Assembly: GCA_030685065.1 (NCBI GenBank)
Contig: JAUXQH010000173.1
Coordinates: forward strand, 1 to 64,000
Length of the DNA: 64,000 nt
DNA from: Pseudomonadota bacterium
GTDB lineage: Bacteria > Myxococcota_A > UBA796 > SXON01
Direction of reading: 5' to 3'
Shown here: positions 1 to 7,592 of the stretch, piece after piece
Position numbering within the stretch: position 1 is the first letter of the stretch
Layout: the number at the start of each line of letters is the position of its first letter
Notes under the pieces: generated by a model
Seen by the model: the letters and a program-made list of their open reading frames with translations, nothing else
What the model was told of the DNA's origin: nothing
Database searches by the model: none
Program-made: the position numbers and the translations under genes

Positions 1-822
1 GGCGCGCATGATCGCGTCGACCAGGCTGTGGCGGCAGCCGTACACGTTGTCGAACTTCGACTTGGTGACGGAGTCGTTCACGTTGATGCCGGGGAAGAGC
101 AGCGGGTTGGCCTGGGCGCGCTCGTAGAGGCGGTGCACGCCGGTCGTGGTCTCCTCGGAGACGCCGCGGATGGGCTTGGCGAAGGCGTGCCAGTAGCGAT
201 CGCCCTTGGCGGCGCGCACGTCGAGCAGGAGCTGGAGGATGATGCTCTCCTCGTGGCTGCCCGCCTTGGTCGGGTCGGGGAGCTCGCCCTTGACTTCGAG
301 CTCGTAGCCGAGGTGGATGAGGAGCGTGGCGTCGCCTCCGTCATCGAGGATGAGGTTGGGGCCGCTGCCATCGGGCCACACGAGGGCCTGGAGCGTGCAC
401 CACCAGTACTCCTCGAGGGTCTCCCCCTTCCACGCGTAGACCGGCACGCCCGCGGGCGCCTCGGTGGTGCCGGTGGGGCCGACGACGGTGGCGGAGGCCG
501 CGTGGTCCTGCGTGGAGAAGATGTTGCAGCTGACCCAGCGCACGTCGGCGCCGAGGGCAACGAGCGTCTCGATGAGCACGCCGGTCTGGATGGTCATGTG
601 CAGGGAGCCCATGATCTTGGCGCCCTTGAGGGGCTGGGTGGCGCCGAACTCCTCGCGGAGGGAGTTGAGGCCCGGCATCTCGACGAGGGCGAGATCGAGC
701 TCCTTGCGGCCGTACCGCACGGTGGCCTCGGACAGGTCACGCACCTTGAAGGGCATGTCGGCGTAGAGCGCGAGGCCGGTGTCCATGAAGGTGGGCTGGG
801 CGGGGATGGGGGGGCTGATCAT
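1..822 (-). CDS. ahcY: S-adenosylhomocysteine hydrolase, N-terminal part (cut by window edge)
   Basis: The enzyme hydrolyses S-adenosylhomocysteine to adenosine and homocysteine and so clears the product inhibitor of methyltransferases. Reading on the minus strand from ATG at 822, 274 codons are open to the window edge. Seen: the family signatures HMTIQTGVLIETL, GADVRWVSCNIFSTQDHAA and later NVNDSVTKSKFDN with YGCRHSL, in the expected order. The NAD-binding second half lies outside the window. A GAGGT ribosome site precedes the ATG. It is divergent from an ArsR-methyltransferase regulator, with a near-perfect palindrome between them, suggesting control by the SAM/SAH state. Identity is very secure; the truncation is only the window boundary. 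Confidence 0.96.
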   Translation of the reverse strand, partial: MISPPIPAQPTFMDTGLALYADMPFKVRDLSEATVRYGRKELDLALVEMPGLNSLREEFGATQPLKGAKIMGSLHMTIQTGVLIETLVALGADVRWVSCNIFSTQDHAASATVVGPTGTTEAPAGVPVYAWKGETLEEYWWCTLQALVWPDGSGPNLILDDGGDATLLIHLGYELEVKGELPDPTKAGSHEESIILQLLLDVRAAKGDRYWHAFAKPIRGVSEETTTGVHRLYERAQANPLLFPGINVNDSVTKSKFDNVYGCRHSLVDAIMRA

Positions 823-890
823 GGGGGACCTCACTGGAGTAAACGGGGAGACCGAGGCGAAGGGGCACCGGAGGCAGCGCCGCCGGCTCC

Positions 891-914
891 ATTCGTTTAT
901 CCGCATAGACGAAT
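891..914. promoter_or_regulatory. Palindromic operator candidate between ahcY and the ArsR-methyltransferase gene
   Basis: A 24-bp inverted repeat with outer arms ATTCGT and ACGAAT and inner TAT/ATA; 20 of 24 positions are symmetric. It lies 30 bp upstream of the regulator start and about 70 bp upstream of the ahcY start. A further half-site-like GCGGATA occurs at 924-930. ArsR-family dimers bind palindromes of this kind, so autoregulation plus control of ahcY is inferred, not shown. Confidence 0.65.
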
Positions 915-943
915 GAAGCGCAAGCGGATACTTTGTAATCGTC

Positions 944-1921
944 ATGACCAGCCCCGTCTTCGAGCGCCTCACGGCGCTGTCCGAGCCCATCCGGGTGCGC
1001 CTCCTGCGGGTGCTCGCGCGGGAGGAGCTCGCGGTCGGAGAGCTGGCCCGTGTGCTGCAAACGTCGCAACCCACCGTCAGCCGCCACCTCAAGCAGCTGG
1101 ACGAGGGGGGGTGGGTGCTCCGGCGCAAGGCCGGCACGGCGAGCTACTTCCACCTCGCGTACCAGGAGCTGGATCCGGAGGCGCGGATGCTCTGGGACCT
1201 CGTTCACGCCCAGGTCGAGCTCGAATCGAACGATCCTGCCAGTCAGTACGCGGAGGATCTTCGGCGGCTCGATGGCGTGGTGGCAGCGCGCGCATCGGAC
1301 AGCGAGGAGCTTTTTCGGCGCCTCGGCGGGCGGTGGGACGGCGTGCGCAAGGAGCTTTTCGGGGAGGGGTACGTGCTGCCCGCGCTCCTGGCGCTCCTGC
1401 CGCCGGGGCAGGTCATCGCCGATCTCGGGTGCGGCACCGGCGCCATGCTCCCGCTCCTCTCCCCGGTGGCGGCGCGCGTGTACGGGATCGACCGGGAAGC
1501 CGCGATGTTGGAGGTGGCGGAGGAGCGCGCGCGGGACCTCCCGAACGTGACCCTGCGCCGTGGCCTGCTCGACGCGCTCCCGCTCGAGTCCGGCAGCGTC
1601 GACCTGGCGCTCTGCGAGCTCGTGCTCCACCACGTCCGCGAGCTTCCGCCCGTCTTTGCCGAGGTGGCGCGGGCGCTCGCGCCGGGCGGCCGCTGGGTGA
1701 TCCTCGACATGGTCGAGCATGACCGAGAGGAGTACCGCGACACGATGGGCCACCAGCACCTCGGGTTCTCGGAGGCGGCTACGGCGGGGTTGGCTGCGGG
1801 CGCCGGGCTCACCGTGCGGGCCTGGCGGGTGTTGGCGCCCGATCCGGCGGCGCAGGGGCCGGCGCTGTTCGTGGCGGTGTTGGTCAAGGATGAGGGGCGC
1901 GGTACGCTCGCGCGCCAATGA
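944..1921 (+). CDS. ArsR-type HTH regulator fused to a SAM-dependent methyltransferase domain
   Basis: 325 residues. Residues 5-75 form an ArsR-type winged helix (recognition helix around SQPTVSRHLKQL, 41-52); residues 145-315 form a class I methyltransferase fold with the SAM motif DLGCGTG at 160-166 and a later LAPGGRWVILDM strand. No metal-binding cysteine motif (CVC type) is visible, so it is not a classical metalloregulator. Such fusions are known beside methionine/SAH-cycle genes; the methyltransferase fold may sense SAM or SAH rather than catalyse. It is divergent from ahcY, and its TGA overlaps the ATG of the next gene (ATGA), which couples it to the cystathionine beta-synthase-like enzyme. 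The ligand is inferred from context only. Confidence 0.85.
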   Translation: MTSPVFERLTALSEPIRVRLLRVLAREELAVGELARVLQTSQPTVSRHLKQLDEGGWVLRRKAGTASYFHLAYQELDPEARMLWDLVHAQVELESNDPASQYAEDLRRLDGVVAARASDSEELFRRLGGRWDGVRKELFGEGYVLPALLALLPPGQVIADLGCGTGAMLPLLSPVAARVYGIDREAAMLEVAEERARDLPNVTLRRGLLDALPLESGSVDLALCELVLHHVRELPPVFAEVARALAPGGRWVILDMVEHDREEYRDTMGHQHLGFSEAATAGLAAGAGLTVRAWRVLAPDPAAQGPALFVAVLVKDEGRGTLARQ

Positions 1922-2898
1922 GCGACCTCCTCGACATCCCGGGCCTCCCCGACATCCCGGGCCTCCTCGCCCGCATCGGGAACACCCCGCTCGTGCCGCT
2001 GCGCAACATCGGCCGGGGGCTCCCCGTGCCCGTGCTCGTCAAGTGCGAGCACCTCAACCCCGGCGGCAGCATCAAGGACCGCATCGCGCTCGCGATGGTG
2101 GACGACGCGGAGCGGCGCGGCGCGCTGCCCGCGGGGGGCACGCTGATCGAGGCGACGGCGGGCAACACCGGCATGGGCCTGGCGTTGGTGGCGGCGCTGC
2201 GCGGCTACACGCTGGTGTGTGTCATGCCGGAGAAGATGTCCGTCGACAAGCGCGTGGCGCTCGCCGCGCTCGGCGCACGGGTCATCATCACGCCCAATGC
2301 CCCGCCCACGAGCGCGGACAACTTCCGCAACGTCGCGGCGCGCCTCGCGGTCGAGCACGGTTGGTTCCTGACCGACCAGTTCCGAAACCCTTCCAACGTG
2401 ACCATCCACCAGGAGACCACGGGGAGAGAGATCCTGGCCCAGACCGGCGGCCGCGTGGGCGCGTTCGTGGCGGGCGCGGGCACCGGGGGCACGATCTCCG
2501 GCGTGGGCCGCACCCTCCACGATCGGCTCCCCAACGTGCGGATCGTCCTAGCTGACCCGATCGGGTCCGGCCTGGCCGATTGGGTGGAGACCGGGGTGCT
2601 CGGGGCGGACGGCAGCTACGCGGTCGAGGGGATCGGCGGGAGCGAAGTGCCCGCCAACCTGCACCGCGATGTGATCGACGCCGCCGAGCGCGTCAGCGAT
2701 GAGGAGAGCTTTGCCATGGTGCGGCGCCTGTGGCGCGAAGAGGGGCTGCTCGTGGGCGGCTCGTCGGGGACCAACGTGGTCGCCGCCCTGCGCGTGGCGG
2801 CGCGTGGCGGGTTGGACGGCCCGGTGGTGACCATCCTGCCGGACAGTTGGGACCGCTATCGGGCGAAGCCGTGGATGGCGGCCTGCGCCATCGATTAG
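1918..2898 (+). CDS. PLP-dependent cystathionine beta-synthase-like / cysteine synthase family enzyme
   Basis: 326 residues of fold-type II PLP enzyme. The PLP lysine is in NPGGSIKDR (K53); the substrate loop is ATAGNTGMG (80-87) and the phosphate-binding loop GAGTGGTISG (186-195). Features such as VEGIGGSE and EEGLLVGGSSGTN resemble cystathionine beta-synthases more than plain O-acetylserine sulfhydrylases. There is no heme domain and no C-terminal CBS-pair regulatory domain. Translationally coupled to the ArsR-methyltransferase gene and adjacent to ahcY, so a reverse-transsulfuration role (homocysteine plus serine to cystathionine) is the best inference. The N-terminal extension contains a duplicated DIPGL unit. 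A cysteine synthase is the alternative. Confidence 0.85.
   Translation: MSDLLDIPGLPDIPGLLARIGNTPLVPLRNIGRGLPVPVLVKCEHLNPGGSIKDRIALAMVDDAERRGALPAGGTLIEATAGNTGMGLALVAALRGYTLVCVMPEKMSVDKRVALAALGARVIITPNAPPTSADNFRNVAARLAVEHGWFLTDQFRNPSNVTIHQETTGREILAQTGGRVGAFVAGAGTGGTISGVGRTLHDRLPNVRIVLADPIGSGLADWVETGVLGADGSYAVEGIGGSEVPANLHRDVIDAAERVSDEESFAMVRRLWREEGLLVGGSSGTNVVAALRVAARGGLDGPVVTILPDSWDRYRAKPWMAACAID
1927..1962 (+). repeat. 18-bp in-frame tandem duplication at the start of the CBS-like gene
   Basis: Two adjacent 18-bp units (1927-1944 and 1945-1962) differ at one base and encode L-L-D-I-P-G then L-P-D-I-P-G. The duplication lies upstream of the catalytic fold. Confidence 0.85.
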
Positions 2899-2953
2899 CG
2901 GCTTGCAAAGGCGGGGCGGCGAGGCCATAGTCTGGCCGCACCGGAGATCGGCA

Positions 2954-3406
2954 ATGCGCAAGGGCTTCAGCCTCGTCGAGCTGATGTTGACGGTGGGGAT
3001 CATCGGCGTGCTCGCGGCCATCGCGGTGCCGAACTTCCAGACCATGGTGCTCAAGGCGCGCAAGGCCGAGGCGCTGACCAACCTGCGCGGGATCGGGGAC
3101 GCTTCGGTTGCCCACTTCGCCGCGCACGACGCGTGGGTGACCGCGTCCACCAACCCGGGCTCGCCGATCGGGAAGACGGCGCGGCCGTGGCGGACGGGGC
3201 AGGCCGGCTGGGTCGACCTCGGGTGGAGTCCGGACGGGCTGGTTCGTTGCACGTACATGGTCACCCAATTCGGGGGTGGCACGTGGGTGCGTGCCGACGC
3301 CTATTGCGACGTGGACGACGACAACGTGTCCTCCATCATCCGGTACTACGTCGCCACGGCCGATCGCGAGGGCTACTTCTCCGACCTGTACCCCTCCCGC
3401 TACTGA
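2954..3406 (+). CDS. Type IV pilin / pseudopilin-like protein
   Basis: 150 residues. The N-terminus MRKGFSLVELMLTVGIIG is a type III (prepilin) signal: prepilin peptidase would cut after G4, leaving an N-methylated Phe, with Glu at mature position 5 and a hydrophobic assembly helix through about residue 26. ATG at 2954 is chosen because it gives the canonical leader; the longer upstream reading does not. The C-terminal part has one spaced Cys pair (RCTYM and AYCDV), compatible with a D-loop disulfide. No pilus assembly gene lies nearby, so this is an orphan minor pilin or a pseudopilin. Convergent with, and overlapping by 7 bp, the next minus-strand gene. Confidence 0.88.
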   Translation: MRKGFSLVELMLTVGIIGVLAAIAVPNFQTMVLKARKAEALTNLRGIGDASVAHFAAHDAWVTASTNPGSPIGKTARPWRTGQAGWVDLGWSPDGLVRCTYMVTQFGGGTWVRADAYCDVDDDNVSSIIRYYVATADREGYFSDLYPSRY

Positions 3407-3789
3407 CGGGTGTCGGTGGCGCCGCGACACTCGCGGGCGGGCAGCCCCTCCGCGTCCAGGATCGTGATCGTCTGGTTGCCGGCCGGGCGGAGCCGCAGCT
3501 CGAGGGCGGCGCACGCCACGTCGGCGACCGCGGCGTCCGTGAGGCCCGGCCAGGCGGCGTCCACCCGGCCGACCCAGCCCTCCGCGCCGACCTCGCTCAG
3601 CTCGATGAACGGGGCCACGTCGAGGAAGCGATCCGTCAGATCCGGCGGGAGCGGGTTGTTGACGGCGTAGACGAGGCGCAGGAACCCTGCGAGGACGACC
3701 AACGAGACCGCCACGATCCCGAGCCGCCAGACTCGCGCGGAGGCGCGACGCTGGGCATCGGTTCGGTAGACGGGGGCGGGGATGGACAT
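3400..3789 (-). CDS. Hypothetical single-pass membrane protein
   Basis: 129 residues, not recognised. Residues 1-22 are basic and polar, followed by one transmembrane helix (about 23-43, LGIVAVSLVVLAGFLRLVYAV) and an exported domain of about 85 residues with one Cys pair (VACAAL and ARECRG). The layout suggests an N-in, C-out anchored protein. Its tail overlaps the pilin stop convergently. ATG start at 3789. It could be a partner of the pilin-like protein, but nothing in the sequence demonstrates that. Confidence 0.6.
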   Translation of the reverse strand: MSIPAPVYRTDAQRRASARVWRLGIVAVSLVVLAGFLRLVYAVNNPLPPDLTDRFLDVAPFIELSEVGAEGWVGRVDAAWPGLTDAAVADVACAALELRLRPAGNQTITILDAEGLPARECRGATDTRQ

Positions 3790-3815
3790 CGGCCGAGCTT
3801 ATATATCAGCCGGCT

Positions 3816-4454
3816 TCAGGGCTTGAGCACCTTGAACGCGTGCGCCCAATCGTTTCGCAGGAAGCCGGGCGCGCACCAGAGCTGGCAGAGCGCCTCGATG
3901 GGGCCGGCGCCCTCTACGCCGCCCACGTCCTCGGCGTCCCAGCCCACCTCGGCCAGGAGCGCGGTGACGGTGCCCTTGGCCGCCGCGTCATCCCCGCAGA
4001 TGAACATGGTGGGGCGGCCGCCGGGGAGGGCGGGGTCGATCATGAAGCCGCTGCCGACGGAGTTGAACGCCTTGACGAAGCGCGCGGCCGGGGCGAGCGC
4101 CTGGAGTCGCTGCATCAGCGAGTCGTTGGGGCCGGTGAAGTAGGGGAGGATGCCCTTGACCGGGGCGCCGGCGATCGGGTTGCACGTGTCGATGACGACC
4201 TTGCCCGCGAGGGCGTCGAGCCCGGCCACCTCGAGCGCCTCGGCGGCGGCGCCGCCCTGGACCGCGAGGATCACCACGTCCGCGCGCGCGGCGTCCGTGA
4301 AGTGGCCCACGGTCACGCCGGGGGCGGTCTGCGCCCAGTCCGCCAGCTTGGCCGGGGTACGCGACCCGATGGTCACCGCGTGCCCGTGCCGCGCGAAGCC
4401 GGCCGCCAGGACCTGTCCGACCGCGCCCGATCCGATCACGCCGATGCTGTTCAT
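3816..4454 (-). CDS. NADPH-dependent F420 reductase-like NAD(P)-binding oxidoreductase
   Basis: 212 residues. A Rossmann fold begins at the start codon: MNSIGVIGSGAVGQVLA with the dinucleotide loop at 7-13, then IGSRTP after strand 2 (a pattern favouring NADP), and the domain continues with DTCNP and FVKAFNSVGS. The architecture matches the F420-dependent NADP reductase / NADPH-dimethylglycine-like family (about 210-220 residues). ATG at 4454 is chosen because it places the glycine loop at the normal distance; a longer upstream reading has atypical composition. The true cofactor (F420 or another acceptor) cannot be decided from the sequence. Confidence 0.82.
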   Translation of the reverse strand: MNSIGVIGSGAVGQVLAAGFARHGHAVTIGSRTPAKLADWAQTAPGVTVGHFTDAARADVVILAVQGGAAAEALEVAGLDALAGKVVIDTCNPIAGAPVKGILPYFTGPNDSLMQRLQALAPAARFVKAFNSVGSGFMIDPALPGGRPTMFICGDDAAAKGTVTALLAEVGWDAEDVGGVEGAGPIEALCQLWCAPGFLRNDWAHAFKVLKP

Positions 4455-4525
4455 GCAAACTCCGGAAGTGGCGGCGGTTATTCGCGCGGTGGGTGTGACG
4501 CCAGCTGGACGTTCCAACCGCCCCC

Positions 4526-5371
4526 CTACCCGCCCACCGTCTCCAACAACAGGATCCAACTCCCCGGCCCGCGCTCGTACAGCACCACGCGATCGGGCCC
4601 CGTCAGGTCCAGCAACGGGGCCCACGTTGGGTCGACCAGGGTGGCGTTGCCACGAACCAGCTCGGGCGCGTACAGATCGAGCTCGAGGTAGGCCGCGCCC
4701 CCCTTCGCCCGGGCAGCCACGCCGTAGCTGTAGTCGGCCAGATCGTCCCCCGGGTACACATCGTTGTGAACGGCCCCGCCGTACAGGACGAGGGTGGCGT
4801 CGGGCACGTCCAGGCCGCCCTGGGCGTAGTCCCCGAGCTTGCCCGTGAGCAGCCGGAGGAGCCGCCCGTACTGCACCTCGCCGCCGGCATCGGTGAGGGA
4901 CGCGTACTCGTCACACGTCAGGACCAGATCGTGGGGGCGCACGCCGAGCGCCACGGCCTTCTCGATGAGCAACACCAGCTCGCTCTTGGTGGCCTCGGGG
5001 CGCTTGGTGTCGGTCTCGACCTGCGCGACGACCTGCTCCGCCTGGGCGCCGCAGGTGCCGTCGAGCCGCCAGGTCTCGATGACCAGATCGGTGGTGGTGG
5101 GCGCGAGGACGGGCAGGAGCCGGTCGGTGAAACGCGCGAGGGTGGTGGCCCCCGCGGAGGCGGATCCGCCTGGGCCATCGGTGGTTGCGTGCACCTCGCC
5201 GATGCCGATGATCCGGGGCTTCGACGCGAGCAGGAAGGCCATCGCGGCCTCCGCGCTCGGGAAGATCTGATGAGTGGGGAGCGGCGCGACGTCCGGAGCG
5301 CCAATCGGCGCGGCCGCCGGTGCGGAGCCCGGAGGGGGCTCCGCGAAGCAGGCGAACAGGAGCGCGGTCAG
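4526..5371 (-). CDS. Putative lipoprotein of the TraB/ChaN/erythromycin-esterase-like superfamily, probable CTG start
   Basis: The recognisable domain begins with RIIGIGEVHATTDG, the Gly-Glu-x-His motif shared by TraB/GumN, ChaN and EreA-like proteins, and continues with TDLVIETWRLDG, LTCDEYAS and VLYGGAVHND. The only ATG (5242) would start 11 residues before this motif. The open frame continues upstream into LTALLFACFAEPPPGSAP, which looks like a lipobox followed by a Pro/Ala spacer, but there is no ATG, GTG or TTG before the upstream stop. Two CTG codons (5374, 5371) follow GGAGG at 4 and 7 nt. I therefore place the start at CTG 5371; ATG 5242 is the conservative alternative. Enzymatic role unknown. 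Confidence 0.6.
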   Translation of the reverse strand: MTALLFACFAEPPPGSAPAAAPIGAPDVAPLPTHQIFPSAEAAMAFLLASKPRIIGIGEVHATTDGPGGSASAGATTLARFTDRLLPVLAPTTTDLVIETWRLDGTCGAQAEQVVAQVETDTKRPEATKSELVLLIEKAVALGVRPHDLVLTCDEYASLTDAGGEVQYGRLLRLLTGKLGDYAQGGLDVPDATLVLYGGAVHNDVYPGDDLADYSYGVAARAKGGAAYLELDLYAPELVRGNATLVDPTWAPLLDLTGPDRVVLYERGPGSWILLLETVGG

Positions 5372-5446
5372 CAGGGGGCCTCCGGAAGCGAACGGACAGC
5401 GTAATCGCCGCCGGGTTCCTCTCGCCGCGCCCCCCCGCCGCTACGC

Positions 5447-6517
5447 CTACGGCAACGTCGGGTAGTCCGTGTAGCCCTTGGCGCCGCCCGCGTAGAACGT
5501 GGTGAAGTCGGGCGGGTTGAGCGCGGCCCCTTCGGCGAAGCGCCGCGGGAGATCCGGGTTGGCCAGGAAAGGGACGCCGTACGCGACCAGATCGGCCTCT
5601 CCCGACGCGATGGCGGCGTTGCCGGACGCCTGGGTGAAGCCGCCGTTGACGATGTAGGTGCCGGGGAAGTTGGCGCGGAGGAGCGCGCTGAAGCGCGTGG
5701 GGCTGGCCTCCGGATCGATGGCGTGGAGGTAGCCGATGCCGCGCTCGGCGAGGGCCTGCGCCACGGCGGCGAACAACGCCTCCGGCGCACTGTCGGACAT
5801 GCCGTTGAAGGTGCCGCTCGGCGAGACGCGCACGCCCACCCGCGCCGCGGGGAACACCGCGGTGACGGCATCGACCACCTCCTCGAGGAAGCGGAGGCGG
5901 TTGGCGATCGAGCCGCCGTACGCGTCCGTCCGGTGGTTGGTGCCGTCGCGGAGGAACTGGTCGATGAGGTAGCCGTTGGCGGCATGGAGCTCGATGCCGT
6001 CGAAGCCGGCGGCCTTCGCCACCCGGGCGCCCTGGACGTACTGGGCCACGACCCCCGGGATCTCGTCGATCTCGAGCGCGCGCGGCGGGGAGAAGGGCAC
6101 CTGGCCCACGCTCGTCCAGGTGAGGCCCTCGAGCGGCACGGCGGACGCCGACACGGGGGCCTTGCCGCCCGGCTGGAAGGAGGTGTGCGAGACCCGCCCC
6201 ACGTGCCAGAGCTGCGCGTAGATGCGGGCGTCGGCGTTCGCGGCGCGCACGGCGTCGACCACGGCGCGCCAGCCGGCCTCCTGCTCGGGGCTGTAGATCC
6301 CGGGCGTCGCGACGTAGCCCTGGCCCTCGGGCGCGACCTGGGTCGCCTCCGTGATCAGGAGGCCCGCCGAGGCCCGCTGGGCGTAGTAGGTCGCGGCGAG
6401 CTCGGTGGGGACGTTGCCCTCCCCCGCGCGCGAGCGGGTCATCGGGGCGAGCGCGATCCGGTTCTGGAGGGCCAGGCCGGCGAGGTCGTGGGAGGTGAAC
6501 AGCGGTTGCGTGGTCAT
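5447..6517 (-). CDS. Old Yellow Enzyme-family alkene reductase (NemA-like)
   Basis: 356 residues, a full-length FMN TIM barrel. Seen: NRIALAPMTRSRA, the catalytic HAAN pair (H178, N181) in GFDGIELHAANGYLIDQFLRD, the following NHRTDAYGGS loop, and GVRVSPSG. It reduces activated C=C bonds of enones, maleimides or nitroesters with NADPH. It is divergent from an HxlR-type regulator; the intergenic region has two inverted repeats, so induction by electrophiles through that regulator is likely. Identity is very secure, substrate unknown. Confidence 0.95.
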   Translation of the reverse strand: MTTQPLFTSHDLAGLALQNRIALAPMTRSRAGEGNVPTELAATYYAQRASAGLLITEATQVAPEGQGYVATPGIYSPEQEAGWRAVVDAVRAANADARIYAQLWHVGRVSHTSFQPGGKAPVSASAVPLEGLTWTSVGQVPFSPPRALEIDEIPGVVAQYVQGARVAKAAGFDGIELHAANGYLIDQFLRDGTNHRTDAYGGSIANRLRFLEEVVDAVTAVFPAARVGVRVSPSGTFNGMSDSAPEALFAAVAQALAERGIGYLHAIDPEASPTRFSALLRANFPGTYIVNGGFTQASGNAAIASGEADLVAYGVPFLANPDLPRRFAEGAALNPPDFTTFYAGGAKGYTDYPTLP

Positions 6518-6547
6518 GCGGGCTCCGTTCTGACGGCGTGAGAGAGG

Positions 6548-6626
6548 CTTCCGAAAGGGAAGCGACTTGTGCGATGGAGGTATCCGCGGCGGCTTCTGAT
6601 CGTCAAGTCACTTCTCAAAAGGAAGT
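6548..6626. promoter_or_regulatory. Two inverted-repeat operator candidates between the OYE gene and its HxlR regulator
   Basis: Site 1 is CTTCC-N5-GGAAG (6548-6562). Site 2 is ACTTC-N7-GAAGT (6610-6626), followed by the overlapping palindrome AAGTACTT (6624-6631). The arms of the two sites are near identical, as expected for one dimeric regulator binding both divergent promoters. The HxlR-type gene at 6681 is the obvious candidate. Confidence 0.6.
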
Positions 6627-6680
6627 ACTTCAGGTTGCGGACGAGGCGCGTCGCGCGTAGGTAGGGGCGTGGAGGAAGCG

Positions 6681-7040
6681 ATGGCGGACTGCCCTCCGGC
6701 GGCGCAACACGGGCGGTGCGAGGCGTTCCGAGCCGCGATGGACGTGCTCGGCAAGCCGTGGAACGGCCTGCTCCTCAAGGAGCTCATGGCCGGCGAGCTG
6801 CGTTTTTCCGTGCTCGCGGACCGCATGGCCCCCATCGGTGACCGCATGTTGTCCTGCCGCCTCAAGGAGCTCGAGGCCGCGGGCCTCGTGTCCCGCGAGG
6901 TAGATCCTGGGCCGCCCGTTCGTGTCTCCTACGCGTTGACCGCCGTCGGGCGCGGCATCGGCGAGGTGACCCAGGCCGTCGAGGGCTGGGGAGCGCAGAT
7001 CCTGACCGTGCGCGGCCCGACGGTGGAAACGGAGGGGTGA
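6681..7040 (+). CDS. HxlR-family winged-helix transcriptional regulator
   Basis: 119 residues. The family core is GKPWNGLLLKELMAGELRFSVL, then RMLSCRLKELEAAGLVSREVD and the wing PVRVSYALTAVGRG. Cysteines at positions 4 and 13 (ADCPP and GRCEAF) sit before the winged helix, where HxlR/YodB/HypR-like sensors carry reactive cysteines, so thiol sensing of quinones or aldehydes is possible. Start chosen at ATG 6681 because GGAGG lies 5 nt upstream; GTG 6669 is an alternative. Divergent from the Old Yellow Enzyme gene, which it probably represses or activates. Confidence 0.88.
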   Translation: MADCPPAAQHGRCEAFRAAMDVLGKPWNGLLLKELMAGELRFSVLADRMAPIGDRMLSCRLKELEAAGLVSREVDPGPPVRVSYALTAVGRGIGEVTQAVEGWGAQILTVRGPTVETEG

Positions 7041-7044
7041 CCGA

Positions 7045-7515
7045 TCAGGCGGGGGCGGGCGGCGCCTTGGCGTCGGCGAGCTTGCGCTGGGCGTAGTAGG
7101 AGCTGCCTGCGAGGAGGGCGCCGAAGCCGACGCTCCCGAACAGCGTGGCGATCGCGGTGACCATCGCGTCCGGGTCGACCGGGGGATCCCCTTCGGCTCC
7201 CGAGAGCGTCGAGGTCATCATCAGGATCGACCCGAACACCGACAACACCTGGAGCCCCGCGAAGACGTACCCGGCCACCATCGACCACACCGAGGGGCGG
7301 ACGAAGTTGAGCACGATGGTGACGAGCTGGACGACCACCAGCACCAGGCCGATGAACGCCATGACCGCGGCGACCACCATCGCGAAGATGATGATCAGAG
7401 CGAGATCCTCGAAGAACTCATCGCGCTCCGCGGCCGAGCAGGAGGAGAGGAGCAGGAGCGGCGCGATCAGGGTCGATGCGAGCAGCCAACGGAGTGCGAT
7501 CGGGCGGGGGGACAC
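7045..7515 (-). CDS. Hypothetical multi-pass membrane lipoprotein
   Basis: 156 residues, not recognised. GTG start at 7515. A typical lipoprotein signal (basic n-region, then LLLLSSC, with the lipidated Cys at about 26) is followed by three or four strongly hydrophobic segments (about 38-70, 76-100 and 120-140), ending in a Lys/Ala/Pro tail. Lipidation followed by membrane helices is unusual; alternatively the first segment is simply another helix. It converges with the HxlR gene, leaving 4 bp between stops. Confidence 0.6.
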   Translation of the reverse strand: MSPRPIALRWLLASTLIAPLLLLSSCSAAERDEFFEDLALIIIFAMVVAAVMAFIGLVLVVVQLVTIVLNFVRPSVWSMVAGYVFAGLQVLSVFGSILMMTSTLSGAEGDPPVDPDAMVTAIATLFGSVGFGALLAGSSYYAQRKLADAKAPPAPA

Positions 7516-7592
7516 GCGGGCATCCTACCTTGGCGGCGCCCGCTCGCGGAAGCCCTGGACACGACGCCGCGGTTGCGCCTATGGTCGTGGAC

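Noticed and set aside
823..943. SAH riboswitch upstream of ahcY (GGCGCTGCCTCCGG in the leader looked suggestive)
   Set aside because: The conserved core around GAGG..GCGCUGC and the matching AGGCUCGG arm are not both present; the leader is better explained by the palindromic operator.
28..1722. Long plus-strand open frame over ahcY and the ArsR gene
   Set aside because: Arg/Gly/Ala-rich composition typical of antisense shadows in very GC-rich DNA; the minus-strand ahcY and plus-strand ArsR frames are clear protein families.
944..1921. Metal-sensing ArsR/SmtB regulator
   Set aside because: No cysteine pair or other metal-site motif in the helix-turn-helix domain; the fused methyltransferase domain points to a SAM/SAH ligand.
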